64,000 nucleotides of DNA from Cryptomeria japonica (taxonomy: Eukaryota; Streptophyta; Pinopsida; Cupressales; Cupressaceae): assembly GCF_030272615.1 (NCBI RefSeq), contig NC_081406.1, forward strand, positions 258,407,386 to 258,471,385, written 5' to 3'. The notes under the pieces were generated by a model. That model did no database searches. It saw only the letters and a program-made list of their open reading frames with translations, and was not told where the DNA came from. Positions 36,731 to 48,627 of the stretch are shown one piece after another (position 1 is the stretch's first letter; the number at the start of each line of letters is the position of its first letter). Made by a program: the position numbers and the translations under genes.

Positions 36731-37815
36731 CTCATTATTATTTAACTTTCTTAAAACTTAACCCGCCACTACCATGTGTTACGTAATTTTTAGTTTTTTT
36801 AATAATTTATCTATATTTTATATATATATTTAATGACTTTTCATTAATATATATATTAAACATTAAACTTTGTTTAATAAATTCTTTAATAAACCCTTTC
36901 TTTAATTAAATATATATCGGATTTTCATTACATAATTTAATTTCATAAATACATATACAATAATTACATACATTTTTACAAGTACATAATCAAATTATTA
37001 TTAGAATTCACACACACACACACACATATATATATAATGCGTATATATTTTTAATCTCAAATGATTACGTATATGTATAAACAAAATTCTTGATGAAGTC
37101 AAATTTCACGATAATTGGATATTTATAACTATATAGATATACATGTATATGATTAAATCGATTTCTCATATATATATACATTTTGACCAATTTATAAAAG
37201 TAAACTTATTAGTACAATTTTCATACATTTATACATATCTAGAAAGAACATAAAACCTAGGGTCAATATTCATTTTTGAATCGTTTATACATTTCATCTC
37301 TTTTAACAATAAAGCATAATATTTCACCATTACTCATGCAACTTAAATTCAATTCAATCGCCACTCACATCATGCAATCAATGCACATGTATAATTATTT
37401 AAATCAATCTACTACTCATACTAAATTTATCATTTCAATTTGAACAAACACTCAAATAAGGTCATTTAAATCATCCATCTTTCAAGATGCAAATATAAAT
37501 CCTAATGTGGTGTGTGAGAGATTCCATCTATCCTAACGAAATACAAGAGCTAAGACAACTCTACCTGAACCATGTTCTTGCCTTCATCATTGTTCACCTG
37601 TTCTTGCATTCACTTGCACTCAATCGCTCATTAGCAATGACGATCCCAATTCACAAATAAAAATTATTACTGATCATTCAATTGTATATAAATCATTTCA
37701 ATACATTCGATATCCTTTCTTATTTCATTAACAGTTCTATTTCATTTCAAATTCATTTGAAAAATAAACATTATTTTCCTAATTAAATAATTATGGAAAA
37801 ATAGGGTTCGTGACA

Positions 37816-37975
37816 GAATTGTATTGTATTGTTGATTAAATGAATTGTATTGTTCATAAATTGTAATGTTCATTAAATGAATTGTATTGTATTGTTCATT
37901 AAATGAATTATATTGTTCATTATACAAACAACACTTACGATGAAATGAAATGAATTATATTGTTCATTAAATAAC
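37816..37975. repeat. Minisatellite attgtattgttcattaaatga, right part
   Basis: Continuation of the array interrupted at 33864, starting with the second gaatt copy. Joining 33864 to 37821 restores the repeat register, which is independent support for the insertion. Confidence 0.85.
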
Positions 37976-38240
37976 CATTATTAACCATTGTTAATTATTG
38001 GAATGAAGATTAAAGATTTCCATGATAACACCACGCACAGATGAGCAACAATTTATATGATTGAATATCAACTTCTGTATATATAAAAATGTCAAATGAT
38101 TACAAATGTATGTCCATACACAAATATGGCATAAACGCCAACTGAAACAAAATGTATGTCTAAATACGTGAATGTATGTCCATATACAAAATATACATGC
38201 CAACTAGACATGTAAGCATCCCAAAACTATCTATAACATT

Positions 38241-40162
38241 CTAAGTTATTGATGGATCATCAAAATCGATCCTCTTCGCCGCACTGCTCGGCTCTGAAGG
38301 ATCCTGCACAAGAAAAACAAACCACAATTAATATTAGTTATATTATATAATTCACATTCGAAAAGTTAACATAAAAATGAACTATAATTGAACTATTCAT
38401 GTTTACCTCATCTCCACATTTTCTCTTTAGCTTTGCAAGACTCTTGATGTATGTCTTCGGTAGAGGAGGTATGTTTTGAATATTTTCATACACAACCTAC
38501 ATATGTTCAGAAACATGACATTGATACAAGTTAGCATATAATTGTCACTGATAATAATAAAGTATATCTATTAATCAAAAAATAAAATAAACACACATCT
38601 ACTCGAGGCATCTCTTCTTCTTCTTCAGGTATACTGGGTGTAGTCATCAAGGATGTGAAGCCAAGAATTCTCTGTATATATACACAACAAGTATATGAAA
38701 CTATCAATCTATGTCTAGACATGTATAATCACTATAAGTTATTTAAACTATTCATTCAATCATATTTGCATTCAATTACCTTTCCCTTGTCTCCAACTGC
38801 ACTACCGGATCCTAAATCACATTGCCCCGCACTCGTGCTGTTTGTGCCCTATAAGAGTAAAATAAGATATACATGCAGGTTACTACATAATCTAATTAAT
38901 ACCAATATAAATTATGAGCATGTATGTACAATAAAATACAAACGACTAGGTGCAATAATATGTGTACCATCAAGCTATCAAGGCCAAATGAAATGGCCGA
39001 CAAGGTGCCCTCCTGAATCTGTCTCAACTCATCCTTGGTCATCAACTATTAAATAGACCATGTAAATAAAAATTAGTACTTAATATTATCTAGATTATAA
39101 ATATTTTATTAAAATATAACATGAACTGTGAAAATACAAATCTTACCACTACATCATCAATGTATGATGATGGTGCCTCCTCACCTCTAGCATGTGAGTA
39201 CTCCTCAGGGTATCCTCCAGTCTGTGTAATAATATCTGGTGCATCATGCATCTCATGCACCTCATAATCTACATTGTCCACAAGAGGATCAACGGGCTAT
39301 CCAACTGGACCCAAGTATACATGCCCACACATGACACAACTATGGGGCACACATATCTGTGGAGCTGAGGATGATGTGTCAATGCCACCAGATGCACCAC
39401 TACCATCAAGAGTAGGCTGAGCTACTCACACAGCCTGAGAAACCAAAAGGCTACTCAAAGAGTGAATAGCCGATATCGTCTGTGAAGCCGCCTCACAAAT
39501 GATATCAGGATGTTGCACTGTAGGTGGGGGATCAATAGGAGGAGGGGGGACATATGGGCCCTGGACTACTCTGACTGCCCCATGTCTATTTTGGGGCATA
39601 CCTAAACCTACACCCTAGAAAGGTTGGATGTCAAAGTAGTTCACATGTTTGCGTAAAACAAACTCAACATATAAATTTTTTATGAAACATAAGGGGATAT
39701 CAAGATTGTTTTTGGGTGGTTTGTCGAAAACCATCCACCAATGATCCCAAAAGTTTTTCACAATCCCATCATTTGTGCACCATTTAATAGAAAGTTTTTT
39801 TTTTGGGGGATCTACGGTTGACCAGTGCGGGGATTGACAAACAATGAGGCAATTTCGGCTTTGGATATCTCGAGATCCTTGATATCCTTATACGACAAGC
39901 CATCTGCATATTTTTCCCTCATAGAATCTCGCCACAAAAGGGTGACATTGTGCTCCTCAGTCATGGTTTCCATACTCTTTATGATCGACGTGAGAGGATC
40001 AAACATTGGGTTTAGATGAGGGATCCTACGATATACTTTTGCAATCCCCCTCAATTCATTCAAATTTTGTGCAATCAAATCCTGAATTGAGGGGGGGTTT
40101 GGCAAATGAGGGTTTGGTTGTTGCAGTTGTGGTTGGTAAGTGTTTTGATCGTTATCCCCCAT
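38241..40162 (-). pseudogene. Unknown six-exon gene convergent with transposase copy 2
   Basis: Model on the minus strand: exon 1 40162-39147, then 39045-38968, 38848-38780, 38671-38603, 38496-38407 and 38303-38241. All introns are GT-AG and exons 2-6 are phase 0 with no stop. The protein starts MGDNDQNTYQPQLQQPN, has IQDLIAQNLNELRGIAK and SIKWCTNDGIVKNFWDHWW, then a Pro-rich stretch and CVPHSCVMCGHVYLGP (possible zinc knuckle). KDELRQIQEGTLSAISFG follows, then an acidic EEEEEMPR, a Lys-rich KSLAKLKRKCGDE and a final AAKRIDFDDPSIT. Exon 1 has one indel near 39825 and three stops (two TAG, one TGA), each one C-to-T change from CAG or CGA. I recognise no family. It may be an accessory protein of the transposon, like the second genes of other plant DNA transposons. 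That is inference from position only. Confidence 0.6.
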
Positions 40163-40463
40163 TTTTAACCTAATTGAATGTAAACAATTAAATTTAGTTA
40201 ACAAATTTAAACAATTAGGTATTTGATTTAAAAAAACCTAGTTTTCATGAAAAAACCATATTTTCAATGAAAAATCAAATAAACATTAACAAAAAAATAC
40301 AAAAAATGAATGAAAATGATTGAAAACGAGAAAATTCTTACCTTTCAATCTATTTTTAGCAATTTTTTGCCAAAAAACCAGATATCGGATTTTGATAAAA
40401 TCGCGCAGCCCATGAGTTAAAAATGATTCACGGACTGTCACTATCGAAATATATTTGTCTCAG

Positions 40464-40483
40464 AAAATCGGATATCCAATTTT
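40464..40483 (-). repeat. 20-bp motif, right inner inverted copy
   Basis: aaaatcggatatccaatttt is the exact reverse complement of the word at 30045-30064. It is about 300 bp upstream of the start codon of the six-exon gene. A looser atatcggatttt lies between them at 40382-40393, as a similar word does at the left side (29944-29965). Confidence 0.6.
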
Positions 40484-40498
40484 TATACTTAAATTATT

Positions 40499-41052
40499 TT
40501 AAAATAACATATATAATATAATAATATATTATTATATTATATAATACGTATTGTATTATATTATAAAATATAATTATATATTATATATATTATAATATAA
40601 AGTATAATATAATATTATAAATTATATAATACGTATTATATAATATATAATATTATATTATACTATATGTTATAATATATATAATATAATATAATATAAT
40701 AATATATTATTATATTATATAATACATATTGTATTATATTATAAAATATAATTATATATAGTATAATATATAATATAATATAATATTGTATTATATAATA
40801 CATATTATATAATATATAATATTACATTATATTATATATTATATAATATATATAATATAATATAATATATATAATATAATATAATATATATAATATAATA
40901 TAATATATATAATATAATACGTATTATATAATATAATATATTATTATATTATATAATATATTATTACATTATATATATTATATAATATAATAATATATTA
41001 TATATTATATAATATGTAATATATTATATAATTAGTAATATTTAATATATTT
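40499..41052. repeat. TA/TAATA-rich low-complexity tract
   Basis: About 550 bp of almost only A and T, with recurring tataatataatata and a repeated ataatacgtattata word. It lies between the inner (40464) and outer (41074) copies of the 20-bp motif, as the satellite array does on the left side. Confidence 0.9.
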
Positions 41053-41073
41053 TATAAATTAAAATTACAAATA

Positions 41074-41092
41074 AAAATTGGATATCCGATTT
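41074..41092 (+). repeat. Motif aaaattggatatccgattt, right outer copy
   Basis: Nineteen bases match the inner left motif in direct orientation. The preceding bases ttataaattaaaatt also match those before 30045. The region beyond (to about 41150), read on the minus strand, shares gttgactttt and then the motif with 27.48-27.57 kb, which makes it a candidate outer end of the large element. Confidence 0.5.
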
Positions 41093-41259
41093 GCATAGGT
41101 AATTACCAGGCCAATGTGTACTGACACCCAGGCCAAGCAAAAAGTCAACATGGATTTTCGCATTTTTAGGCGAGTGAAGAAGGCTATTTTTTTCACATCG
41201 CCACTTTTTGGCCCCCCTTGATCTTGCACTAACCCTAGGGTTTCCAAATTTATGCTCTC

Positions 41260-41576
41260 CTAGAACTCATTTTGGTATTTCCCACCCCTCTATGCATTAT
41301 AGGATCTTTATTAATTTAAATTAATATATTTCAATTAATTATTAGTCCTACCCCATTTCAAATCTCAAAACATGTTTACCCCATCTAAGCATTATTTATT
41401 TTTCATAAAAATATATTTCTAGCATTAAAATCATATTACCTTCCAACCTAAATATTTGGCCTAAAGTATTGAGATAGTTTTGGCCAAAGTGAAATTGTCC
41501 AATGCTTTTTAGTTAAAATTTTGGGAGGATAATATGTTGGTCCTTCCCTATCCAAAACTATCCCCAATGCAAAAAT
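41260..41576. other. Remnant of an older LTR, split by the gypsy element
   Basis: AT-rich DNA that ends at the target site of the 41.6-kb element and appears to continue at 53772-53853. There a TATA-like ctatataagg (53812-53821) and following text look like the promoter part of an older LTR. The left limit is uncertain and no gene was found. Confidence 0.35.
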
Positions 41577-41581
41577 ATGAT

Positions 41582-42390
41582 TGTAGACACCTAAAATTGT
41601 TTAGTCTAATTAAATAAATATCTTTACTTATTTAACTATTTTAGCCTAATTCTTCTATTAATTGAATAAATCTTTATTTATTTAATTAATTCATTTACCC
41701 TCTTCTAGCCTTATTTCTCATTTAAATAAATAAATATATTTATTTAAATTCCCCTTTTCCTAAATTAAATAAATACTTTTATTTATTTAATTGATCCCAC
41801 TTCTTCTATTAATTAAATAAATCTTTATTTATTTAATTAATTCATTAGCCTTTTCTACCTATGACACATGTCATTCATCTCTTAATTCTTAGACTACCTA
41901 CCCTCTCATTATTTTCTTATTTTCACTACCTACCCTCTAATCTTAGCCGACCATTTATCTTTTACACCTCTCAATCTTATCCCTCCATTTCTTATAGTGT
42001 CTTCTATATAAGGAGATGCTTCCTTCATTATCAAACCTAACTAATCATTCTATTCAACTAATCAGCTATTGAACCGTGACTACTCTAGCATTCAAACTTT
42101 CATATGCGATCAAACCTACTTGCAACCACATTTCCATTCTTTGTTGAGCTCTTGTGCACACATAAAATCTGAGAGAAAATATATCAAACAAGATCAATGG
42201 AGATAGGAAGAATGGAGATCCAAACCCTATTGGACATGTGATGGTATAATCTTTGTGATTTCATTTGATTTGCATTGTCTTAGGTAATATTCATATGTTA
42301 TAGTGGATCTTTGTTGATTGTTAGGCTAGGGTTTGTGGTTGAATTCATTTAGCCTTTCAATATTGTTGTTTCCACTTTACACCATAAATG
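41582..42390 (+). repeat. 5' LTR of the 12.2-kb gypsy element
   Basis: Starts TGTAGACACC and aligns along its length with 52976-53766. A TATA-like tctatataagg is at 42003-42013. The U3 part is rich in taaataaat words. It ends about 3 bp before the primer site. The right LTR lacks one segment near 41.89-41.94 kb and has an extra aatcattct. Confidence 0.85.
42003..42013 (+). promoter_or_regulatory. TATA box of 5' LTR
   Basis: tctatataagg followed by agatgcttcc is conserved in the right LTR (53370-53380). A start site about 30 bp downstream would be normal for this element class. Confidence 0.6.
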
Positions 42391-42393
42391 TTT

Positions 42394-42411
42394 TGGCACG
42401 CCCGGTGGGAC
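42394..42411 (+). promoter_or_regulatory. Primer binding site
   Basis: tggcacgcccggtgggac starts 3 bp after the 5' LTR and opens with TGG, the complement of a tRNA CCA end. The variant is close to the tggcgcccactgtgggga site of the next element at 55371. The tRNA donor cannot be named without a search. Confidence 0.7.
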
Positions 42412-42479
42412 ATGGATTTTTCTAACCCTATATTGTTGTTTTGTAAAACAATTTGGAGAATAACCTTGTGCAACTAGGG

Positions 42480-43370
42480 TTTTGGACACGAGGTCAAGAT
42501 CTTGGAGAGATTTGATCCGATCTCTCAAACAACTTGGAATTTTTGCATCAAATTGTTTTTACAGGTTTGGGACAGTATCAGGAGTTCGCAATCCAAAATT
42601 CAGATTTTTTGGAGCATATTTGAATTTTATATGAATTTTCATAAAAAAATAATTTTGAGAGCAAAAGAGCTAATTTTTTGGATTTTCTTATATTTTTGGA
42701 AATATCTCTGATTTATACATAGGCTCCATTCTTTGTGATCTTAATTTTGATACAAAATATTTCCTTAAAAACTGGATCTTTAAAAATTAGGGTTTTTCAC
42801 TATTCTGATCAGATCTCACAAACGGATTTGAATTTTAACATAAAAAATTTTTTGTAGGTCAAGAACAGTATCAAACATTATCAGTAAAAATATTAGAGTT
42901 TTTGGACTATATATGAAATTTCTATGAATTTTTTATGCATTTTCATAAAAAATTAATTTTGAGAGAAAATTAGCGAATTTTTCAGATTTTCTTACATTTT
43001 TAGAAATCTCTCAGAATTATACATAGAATCTGTTCTTTGTGATTTTAAATTTGATGCAAAATCATTCCTAAAAAATCAAATCTTTGAAAATTAGGGTTTT
43101 GCATTATTTTGCTCATATCTCACGAACTCCTTGGATTTTTTACAGAAACTTTTTTATGCAGGTTTGGAAGACCATCAGGAGTGTCCAGTAGAAATTTTAG
43201 AGTTTTTGGATCAATTTTGCATTTTATATGAAATTTTTATGATTTTTCATAAAAAAATTTTTTTGGAGCAAATTAGCAATTTTTTGGATTTTCTTACATT
43301 TCTAGAAATTTCTTGAAATTTTACAAGTTTTCTTTGTTTTTATGATGAATTGGTCAAAAAAACACATTGT
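42480..43370 (+). repeat. Three diverged ~300-bp repeats in the leader
   Basis: Units open near 42500, 42800 and 43100 with gatctcacaaac-like text. They run through (a)ggt(t)tggga(c)agtatcag, then (a)gagtttttgga, tttcataaaaaa(t)t, attttcttaca and (a)ttagggtttt. This is old triplication in the non-coding leader. Short frames in it are not genes. Confidence 0.75.
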
Positions 43371-43607
43371 TGAAGGCCCCTATTTCACAAAGTCTTTTGG
43401 ATCTAAAATTTACATAACTTGTGTGCTTGCAGGAGGGGTATTATTGCAAAACTACTAACATATCTTTGTTGCAGAATTTTGGCAAGGGTTTTTGATCTTT
43501 ATTGTGTGCCTTGTTTTCATATATTATCAAACACTTCAATTGGTGCACTAAAATTGAACTAGTGTCTTTTGTGTCTTGGGTAGCAGACTCTTTTTGTTTA
43601 ATCTCTA

Positions 43608-44160
43608 GAGGGCCTGTCTTCCTGTGTGGTCATTAGGACTACTAGTGAGGAGAGAATGACCCAAGTGGTAGCGAGGAAACACCATCCTCTTTTGAACCAC
43701 TATAAACAACTATATCCATGGTGAAAGCCATGGGTAACGTGTGTTGATTAGTTCATACCGACACTATGTCTCCCCATAAACCCGTTTGATCAAATTTATT
43801 TGATCAGTTGTAGGCCATAACCCCTACTGGCTGAGAGCCTTCTGTATTTATAGAGCTGAAAGTGCCGCATGTATGGTCACATGAGCGGATGCCCTTACTA
43901 GCACCTTTTTGTTTTAGAAAGCCAAAATTCTTCTAGTTGTTGGGTCAGGAGGTCGGACCTCTGGAGCGACCCACACACATACGGTTCTTAGTAGAGATAC
44001 AAAGTTCGCCACAAGGGAGTTTTCATGGGGACTGATGCTTGGCTGCCCTGGAAAAGTGAGTGTCGAGGGTGGAGCCAGCGGGGTCAAGCATCTAAGTATC
44101 CGCTCTGAATAGCGTAGCCTCAGGGGAAACCCCATGTGGGATCAACAACTATTGTCCTAG
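43608..44160 (+). repeat. Conserved leader block
   Basis: Contains gggcctgtcttcctg, gagagaatgacccaagtgg and a ccactata word, matching the orphan block at 15.39 kb and the leader at 56.42 kb. It is located between primer site and gag, so it may hold a packaging signal or splice/translation control. That role is inference. Confidence 0.55.
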
Positions 44161-44394
44161 CCAACCATAGGAATTATGCTTGTCTTCTTTTGAACATTCA
44201 AACATTCAAGATCAAACATAAAAAACATTGTGTCTTTTGTGTCTTCAAGTGTATGCCAAACATTTTTACATCAAACAACACACTTTCTTTTGAGTCATTT
44301 TGAGTCTAAACACTTGCAAACATTGAGTCCTCATCAACATTGTGTCCTCTTGTCATGAAAAACAGTCAAAAATTCAGATTTGGTCACAACAAGC

Positions 44395-44620
44395 AACTTC
44401 ACACATTGGAAAAATTGCACTTAATTTCTGGAAATGCGTCTGTGTCTGATAGAATCACGTCTATGTCATCTAGTTGCATCTATGCAGGGCAAAAATGCGT
44501 CTATGCTCTCTTAAGCAACATTAAATTTACAAAATCTCAGAAACACGTCTATGTTTGACAGAAACACGTCTGCGTCATTTAATCACATCTGTGAAGTATA
44601 CAGGCACGTCTATGTTCAGA
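44395..44620 (+). repeat. Short periodic motif (a)acacgtctatgt
   Basis: Variants of aaatgcgtctatg, acacgtctatg, gcacgtctatg and cacatctgtg recur about every 20-35 bp, roughly ten times. The leader of the next element has a comparable run built on agcgcatctg (55475-55680). Confidence 0.6.
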
Positions 44621-45104
44621 ATTGGAAAACTTTATAGTCCAACCAACAAGAACAGTCAGTTTTAGACTTATTGAGCTTCCTAGGTTATCTCTCTGGTTTT
44701 CATCTAGCATTCAACCTATCTTTGGGTCTCACAAAGTTCATCATTGCTTTACACCTTACATTACATTCACATTTGTCTAAAATTGAGTCAAAAGGTCACT
44801 TGCTTGTCCTCATCTTGCTTTGTCAACACACTACATACAACAACATTTTGCTAAGTGGTCCCTCATCAAGGTCTATCACTTTTGGGTCTCATTTGGTCTT
44901 ACTTAGGGTCAAGGTCAACTTACCTCATCAAGAGAAACTATCATCTCTTTGGAAGTCACACCTACTCTACTACATACATACTTGGTCTTACACTTTGGAC
45001 ATTGCAAGTACACCTCAGATTCATTTACATTCCATCCAACTCTTGGTCTTTCATACTCTTTCCATCTTCATCTAGTCTCACACATCTTGGTCAATACCTA
45101 GTTC

Positions 45105-46463
45105 ATGGTTGAAACCCATTCCCAAAAATCTAAGAGAGAAGCTAAAGAGGCTCAAGAGTCTGCAAACATGAGTGCCTATGAGTATGATAATGATGTCTTT
45201 TTCAATTCTGATCATACCACATTACCTGATATGGATGCCTATAGAAACATTCCAAATTTTGAGAACATGGACACTATAAACAATAATGATACACACAATG
45301 ACAATATGGACAACATTTCAGTACATTCAGCAGAAGTGGAAGACTCCATTATGGATCCCCATTTTAATCGATTGGTTGAGGAAATAATGAGGAGAGATAG
45401 ACAATATTTCTTACAAGTTATGGCACAAAGCAGAGCCAAGATCCCTCATGATTTTGACATGTCTCAAATAATGGAAAATCAACCTTTGCAACAACCTCAC
45501 CTCAACATGGATCAAAGGAGGTCTAATAGTGGAGGCAATAGAGGACCACATCTTGTGCCTGAATCACCATCATCTTTATTTCAAAAACCTGAGCTCCCAT
45601 ACACACATGGTCAAGCATATGATGCTCACCTTCATAGACCATTATGGAAGTCTTATGTAGAAAAATATACTCAGTCACATACCAATGCTAAGGACCAACC
45701 ACCAAAGAAATTGGATATCCAAAGGCATGCTCAAAATTTGGACACAAGGAAACCCCATGTCAAATTTGGGGGCAACACATTAGAACAAACTCATGACATG
45801 CCTGTAGAGTATGGTATACATGGACAAAACAAATATTCCATTCCTCATCATGACTCTATGCCAAGTGGTCCATATATGCAACATGCTCCTCCTCCACCTA
45901 GTGCCTCAGACATGGGATATGGTCCAAGAAGTTGGTCTCCGCCTAAGAACAATTTGGAGCAGCAAATTAAGGACTTACAAAAGAAAATGGAGGACATAAA
46001 TACATCGAAGCCAACTTACACAATGAGAGACATATGTCCCTATCCATTTGACAAAAGCATTCCAATGCCTCCATTTCCTACACACTTTGTGACACCTAAG
46101 TTTGATAAGTACAGAGGAAAAGGGGATCCTAAGGCACATATAAGACAATTTTTCACAGCTTGCATTGAGGTAGCAATATAAGAGACATATTTGATGAGAT
46201 TATTCCCACATAGCTTAGGTGATCAAGCTATGGAATGGTTCTCCCAACTTCCACCTGGAATTAAGTCTTGGGGTGACTTAGCAAAGGTATTTATCCAACA
46301 TTTCTCATACAACATAGAGACAGACATATCACTCACTACTTTGTGCAACACCAAGCAAAAGGATGGAGAATCTTTTTCATCATTTTTACAAAGATGGAGA
46401 AATCTAGCCAATAGATGCTCTTGTGAAATTCCAAAAAAACAAATGGTAGAGATGTTCACCTAG
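45105..46463 (+). pseudogene. gag of the gypsy element
   Basis: ATG 45105 opens a 358-codon frame, stopped by TAA 46179 and continuing in frame to 46461. The N half is low-complexity and Asn/His/Pro-rich. The end of the first part has the typical Ty3/gypsy gag entry FDKYRGKGDPKAHIRQFFTA. After the stop, LMRLFPHSLGDQAMEWFSQL, WGDLAKVFIQHFSYNI and ESFSSFLQRWRNLANR show the capsid (retrotrans_gag) core. Gag forms the virus-like particle that packages element RNA. The capsid core is complete, but the stop and the broken 46464-46751 stretch inactivate it. Start chosen as the first ATG of the open frame. Confidence 0.8.
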
Positions 46464-46751
46464 AATGTTAACAAAGACATTGGTTATGACCTAAGAAAAG
46501 CTTGTTTGTCTACCTTCAAGGACATCATTGAAAAAGGCTTAGCAACAGAAAGGTCTTAATTGAGAAAGGAGTAATTAAGATATTCAAAGAAAACAAAGAG
46601 GACTTTAAAGGAAAAAACAAGAACACAGTCAATGATGGTGTTGTTGATGCCAATACAGTGTGACCCAAAATCAATTTTTTCTAGATCAAGCTCTACAAAA
46701 AATCAAGTGAATACTCAAATAACTTCCAAACCACAAAGGTAATACACTCCA

Positions 46752-48605
46752 TTGGGAGAGCCACTTGAATCAGCTTTCAAGAAATTAGTGGCAAACAAGA
46801 TCATAACAATTCCTGGCAATCCTCCATATGAACCAAAGGTCAAACCAAATTGGTGGAATGATGATGAGTATTGTGAATTTCACAAGAGTAAAGGACATAA
46901 AACAAGAAAATGTCATCGGCTGAAGAACATCATACAAGATCTTATTGATAGAGGTGACATTCAGATTGAAGGACATTCATCCAATCAAGAACATGAGATG
47001 TTTAAGGAACCATTCCCTAAACATGACAAGGGAAAAGCCAAAGCCACAGATGAGCAGACCAACTATACTAGAGCATCTTATAACTATGATTCAACTGTTA
47101 ATCACATTTCAATGGACAATTATGTTTCTACCATTATCATCAAGGACAAAATGCCTAAAAATTCTACCCAAATACCCAAAATTATCCTAAAAGGGATTGG
47201 ATCTTCTTCTAAACCTACCTCTGAATGTAATGTTACAACTTGTCTAGGTAAGGTCACTTGGCAAGGTGCTCCAACTAAAACCACTGCTTCCTCATCAACC
47301 AAACCTGAGTATGACCTTGTAGAACAGTTAGGGAAGACACCCATGCTTATCTCAATCCTTGAGCTCTTACGCATATCCCCTGCACATGAGGCCATTCTGG
47401 ACAGAACTTTGAGAGACACTACTGTCCCTACTGATGTGAACGTGGACCGGTTTCAAGCCATGGAGGGATACCTTTCCGTTCCACATTCCCTTACATTCAA
47501 AGAAGCTGATGACGCCTTCGTGAGCCAACCACATAATGCACCTTTACACATTGAAGCCTTCCTACACAAGCACCAAATAAAACGAGTCCTGATAGATGGA
47601 GGAGTTGGTCTCAATATATGTACTTTTAACACAATAATACAATTGGGATATTCAGATAACGTTGTGAATGCTACAAACAAAATTACCATCAAGGCATATG
47701 ATGACGAAGAGCGTTCATCCAAAGGCATAGTCACCTTGCCTCTTAGAGTTGGGCCAATTACAAAGGATGTGATTTGTCAAGTCCTAGACCTCGATCTCAC
47801 ATACAACATATTGCTAGGACGTCCATGGATTCATGAGATGAGAGCAGTCCCATCTACATATCATCGATGTATCAAGTTCCCACATAATGGAGTTGAAGTG
47901 ACTATCAAAGCAAACCCAAATCCATTCATATATTGCAACAATTTGCGACCTAGATCAGGAATAACAATTCCAGTCTATCGAGAAGTTGTTCCTTCATCAA
48001 CATATGTTGATCCAGAATCCTTGAAAACTTCTACATCAAAACAAGTAGAGCTCAAAAAAAAATTCAAGATTAAAGACATGGGATGTGGTGAGTATATCTT
48101 TGATGTTGATCAACTCCCACTATCTCCTAAGGTATTCAGTCGACAAGAACACTCTACAAATAATTTGCAATGCCAAGGAATTGGGTGTGAACCACCTAGT
48201 GTTGTGGCTACTAAGTCTGAATGCAAATCTCCTCTAGTGGTGCAAGCAACTCTTGATATCAATAGTCCTAAGAGTGGCTCCAAAAAAGAATCTATTAAAT
48301 ATATCACCGGCCCACTTGAGAACTCACATAGCCTTACCATTTCACCCACTCATTCCATTTTCACTCTGCTCCTAGATTTGGATCAACAAAAATCACAAAA
48401 GCCCTTACTAATTGGGGATCAAAAATCAAGCTTTGAAAAGAAAAATCTAAAAGTCAAAAATAAAGAAAAGTCCTTTAGTCCAAATCAAAATCAAAAGCTA
48501 TTGGACTCTGCAAAAATAAAAGTCAAGGATAAAAATCCTATGAATGAAAAAGAACAAGAGTTGATCTCCTCTAATATAAAAAAAAAATGGGGGCAAAAGT
48601 TCTAA
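46752..48605 (+). pseudogene. gag tail (zinc knuckle-like) and retropepsin
   Basis: This open frame is in the same phase as gag and continues it. Near 46860-46935 it has YCEFHKSKGHKTRKCHRLKN, the degenerate zinc-knuckle motif of plant gypsy gag. The protease follows: KRVLIDGGVGLNIC, with the catalytic Asp at 47595-47597 in the DGG form common in plants, then KAYDDEERSSKGIVTLPLRV and YNILLGRPWIHEM. After about 48.0 kb the protein becomes Lys/Ser-rich without a domain and ends at 48605. Reverse transcriptase should come next but is missing, so a deletion or replacement occurred near 48.0-48.9 kb. The protease motifs look intact. Confidence 0.8.
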
Positions 48606-48627
48606 AATTTCAAGTCAAAAAGAATAC

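Larger units (their letters stand above)
33865..37815. mobile_element. 3,951-bp solo-LTR-like insertion
   Basis: It begins TGTAAAGACG and ends GTTCGTGACA (TGT...ACA ends). It is bordered by a perfect 5-bp direct repeat gaatt (33860-33864 and 37816-37820) within one minisatellite. I find no second copy of its first bases inside it, no primer site and no gag/pol frame, so a single long LTR left after recombination is the best reading. The interior is AT-rich. A TATA-like ctatatatag lies at 36101-36110 and suggests plus-strand orientation. A short non-autonomous element that follows the same end rules is the alternative. Confidence 0.7.
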
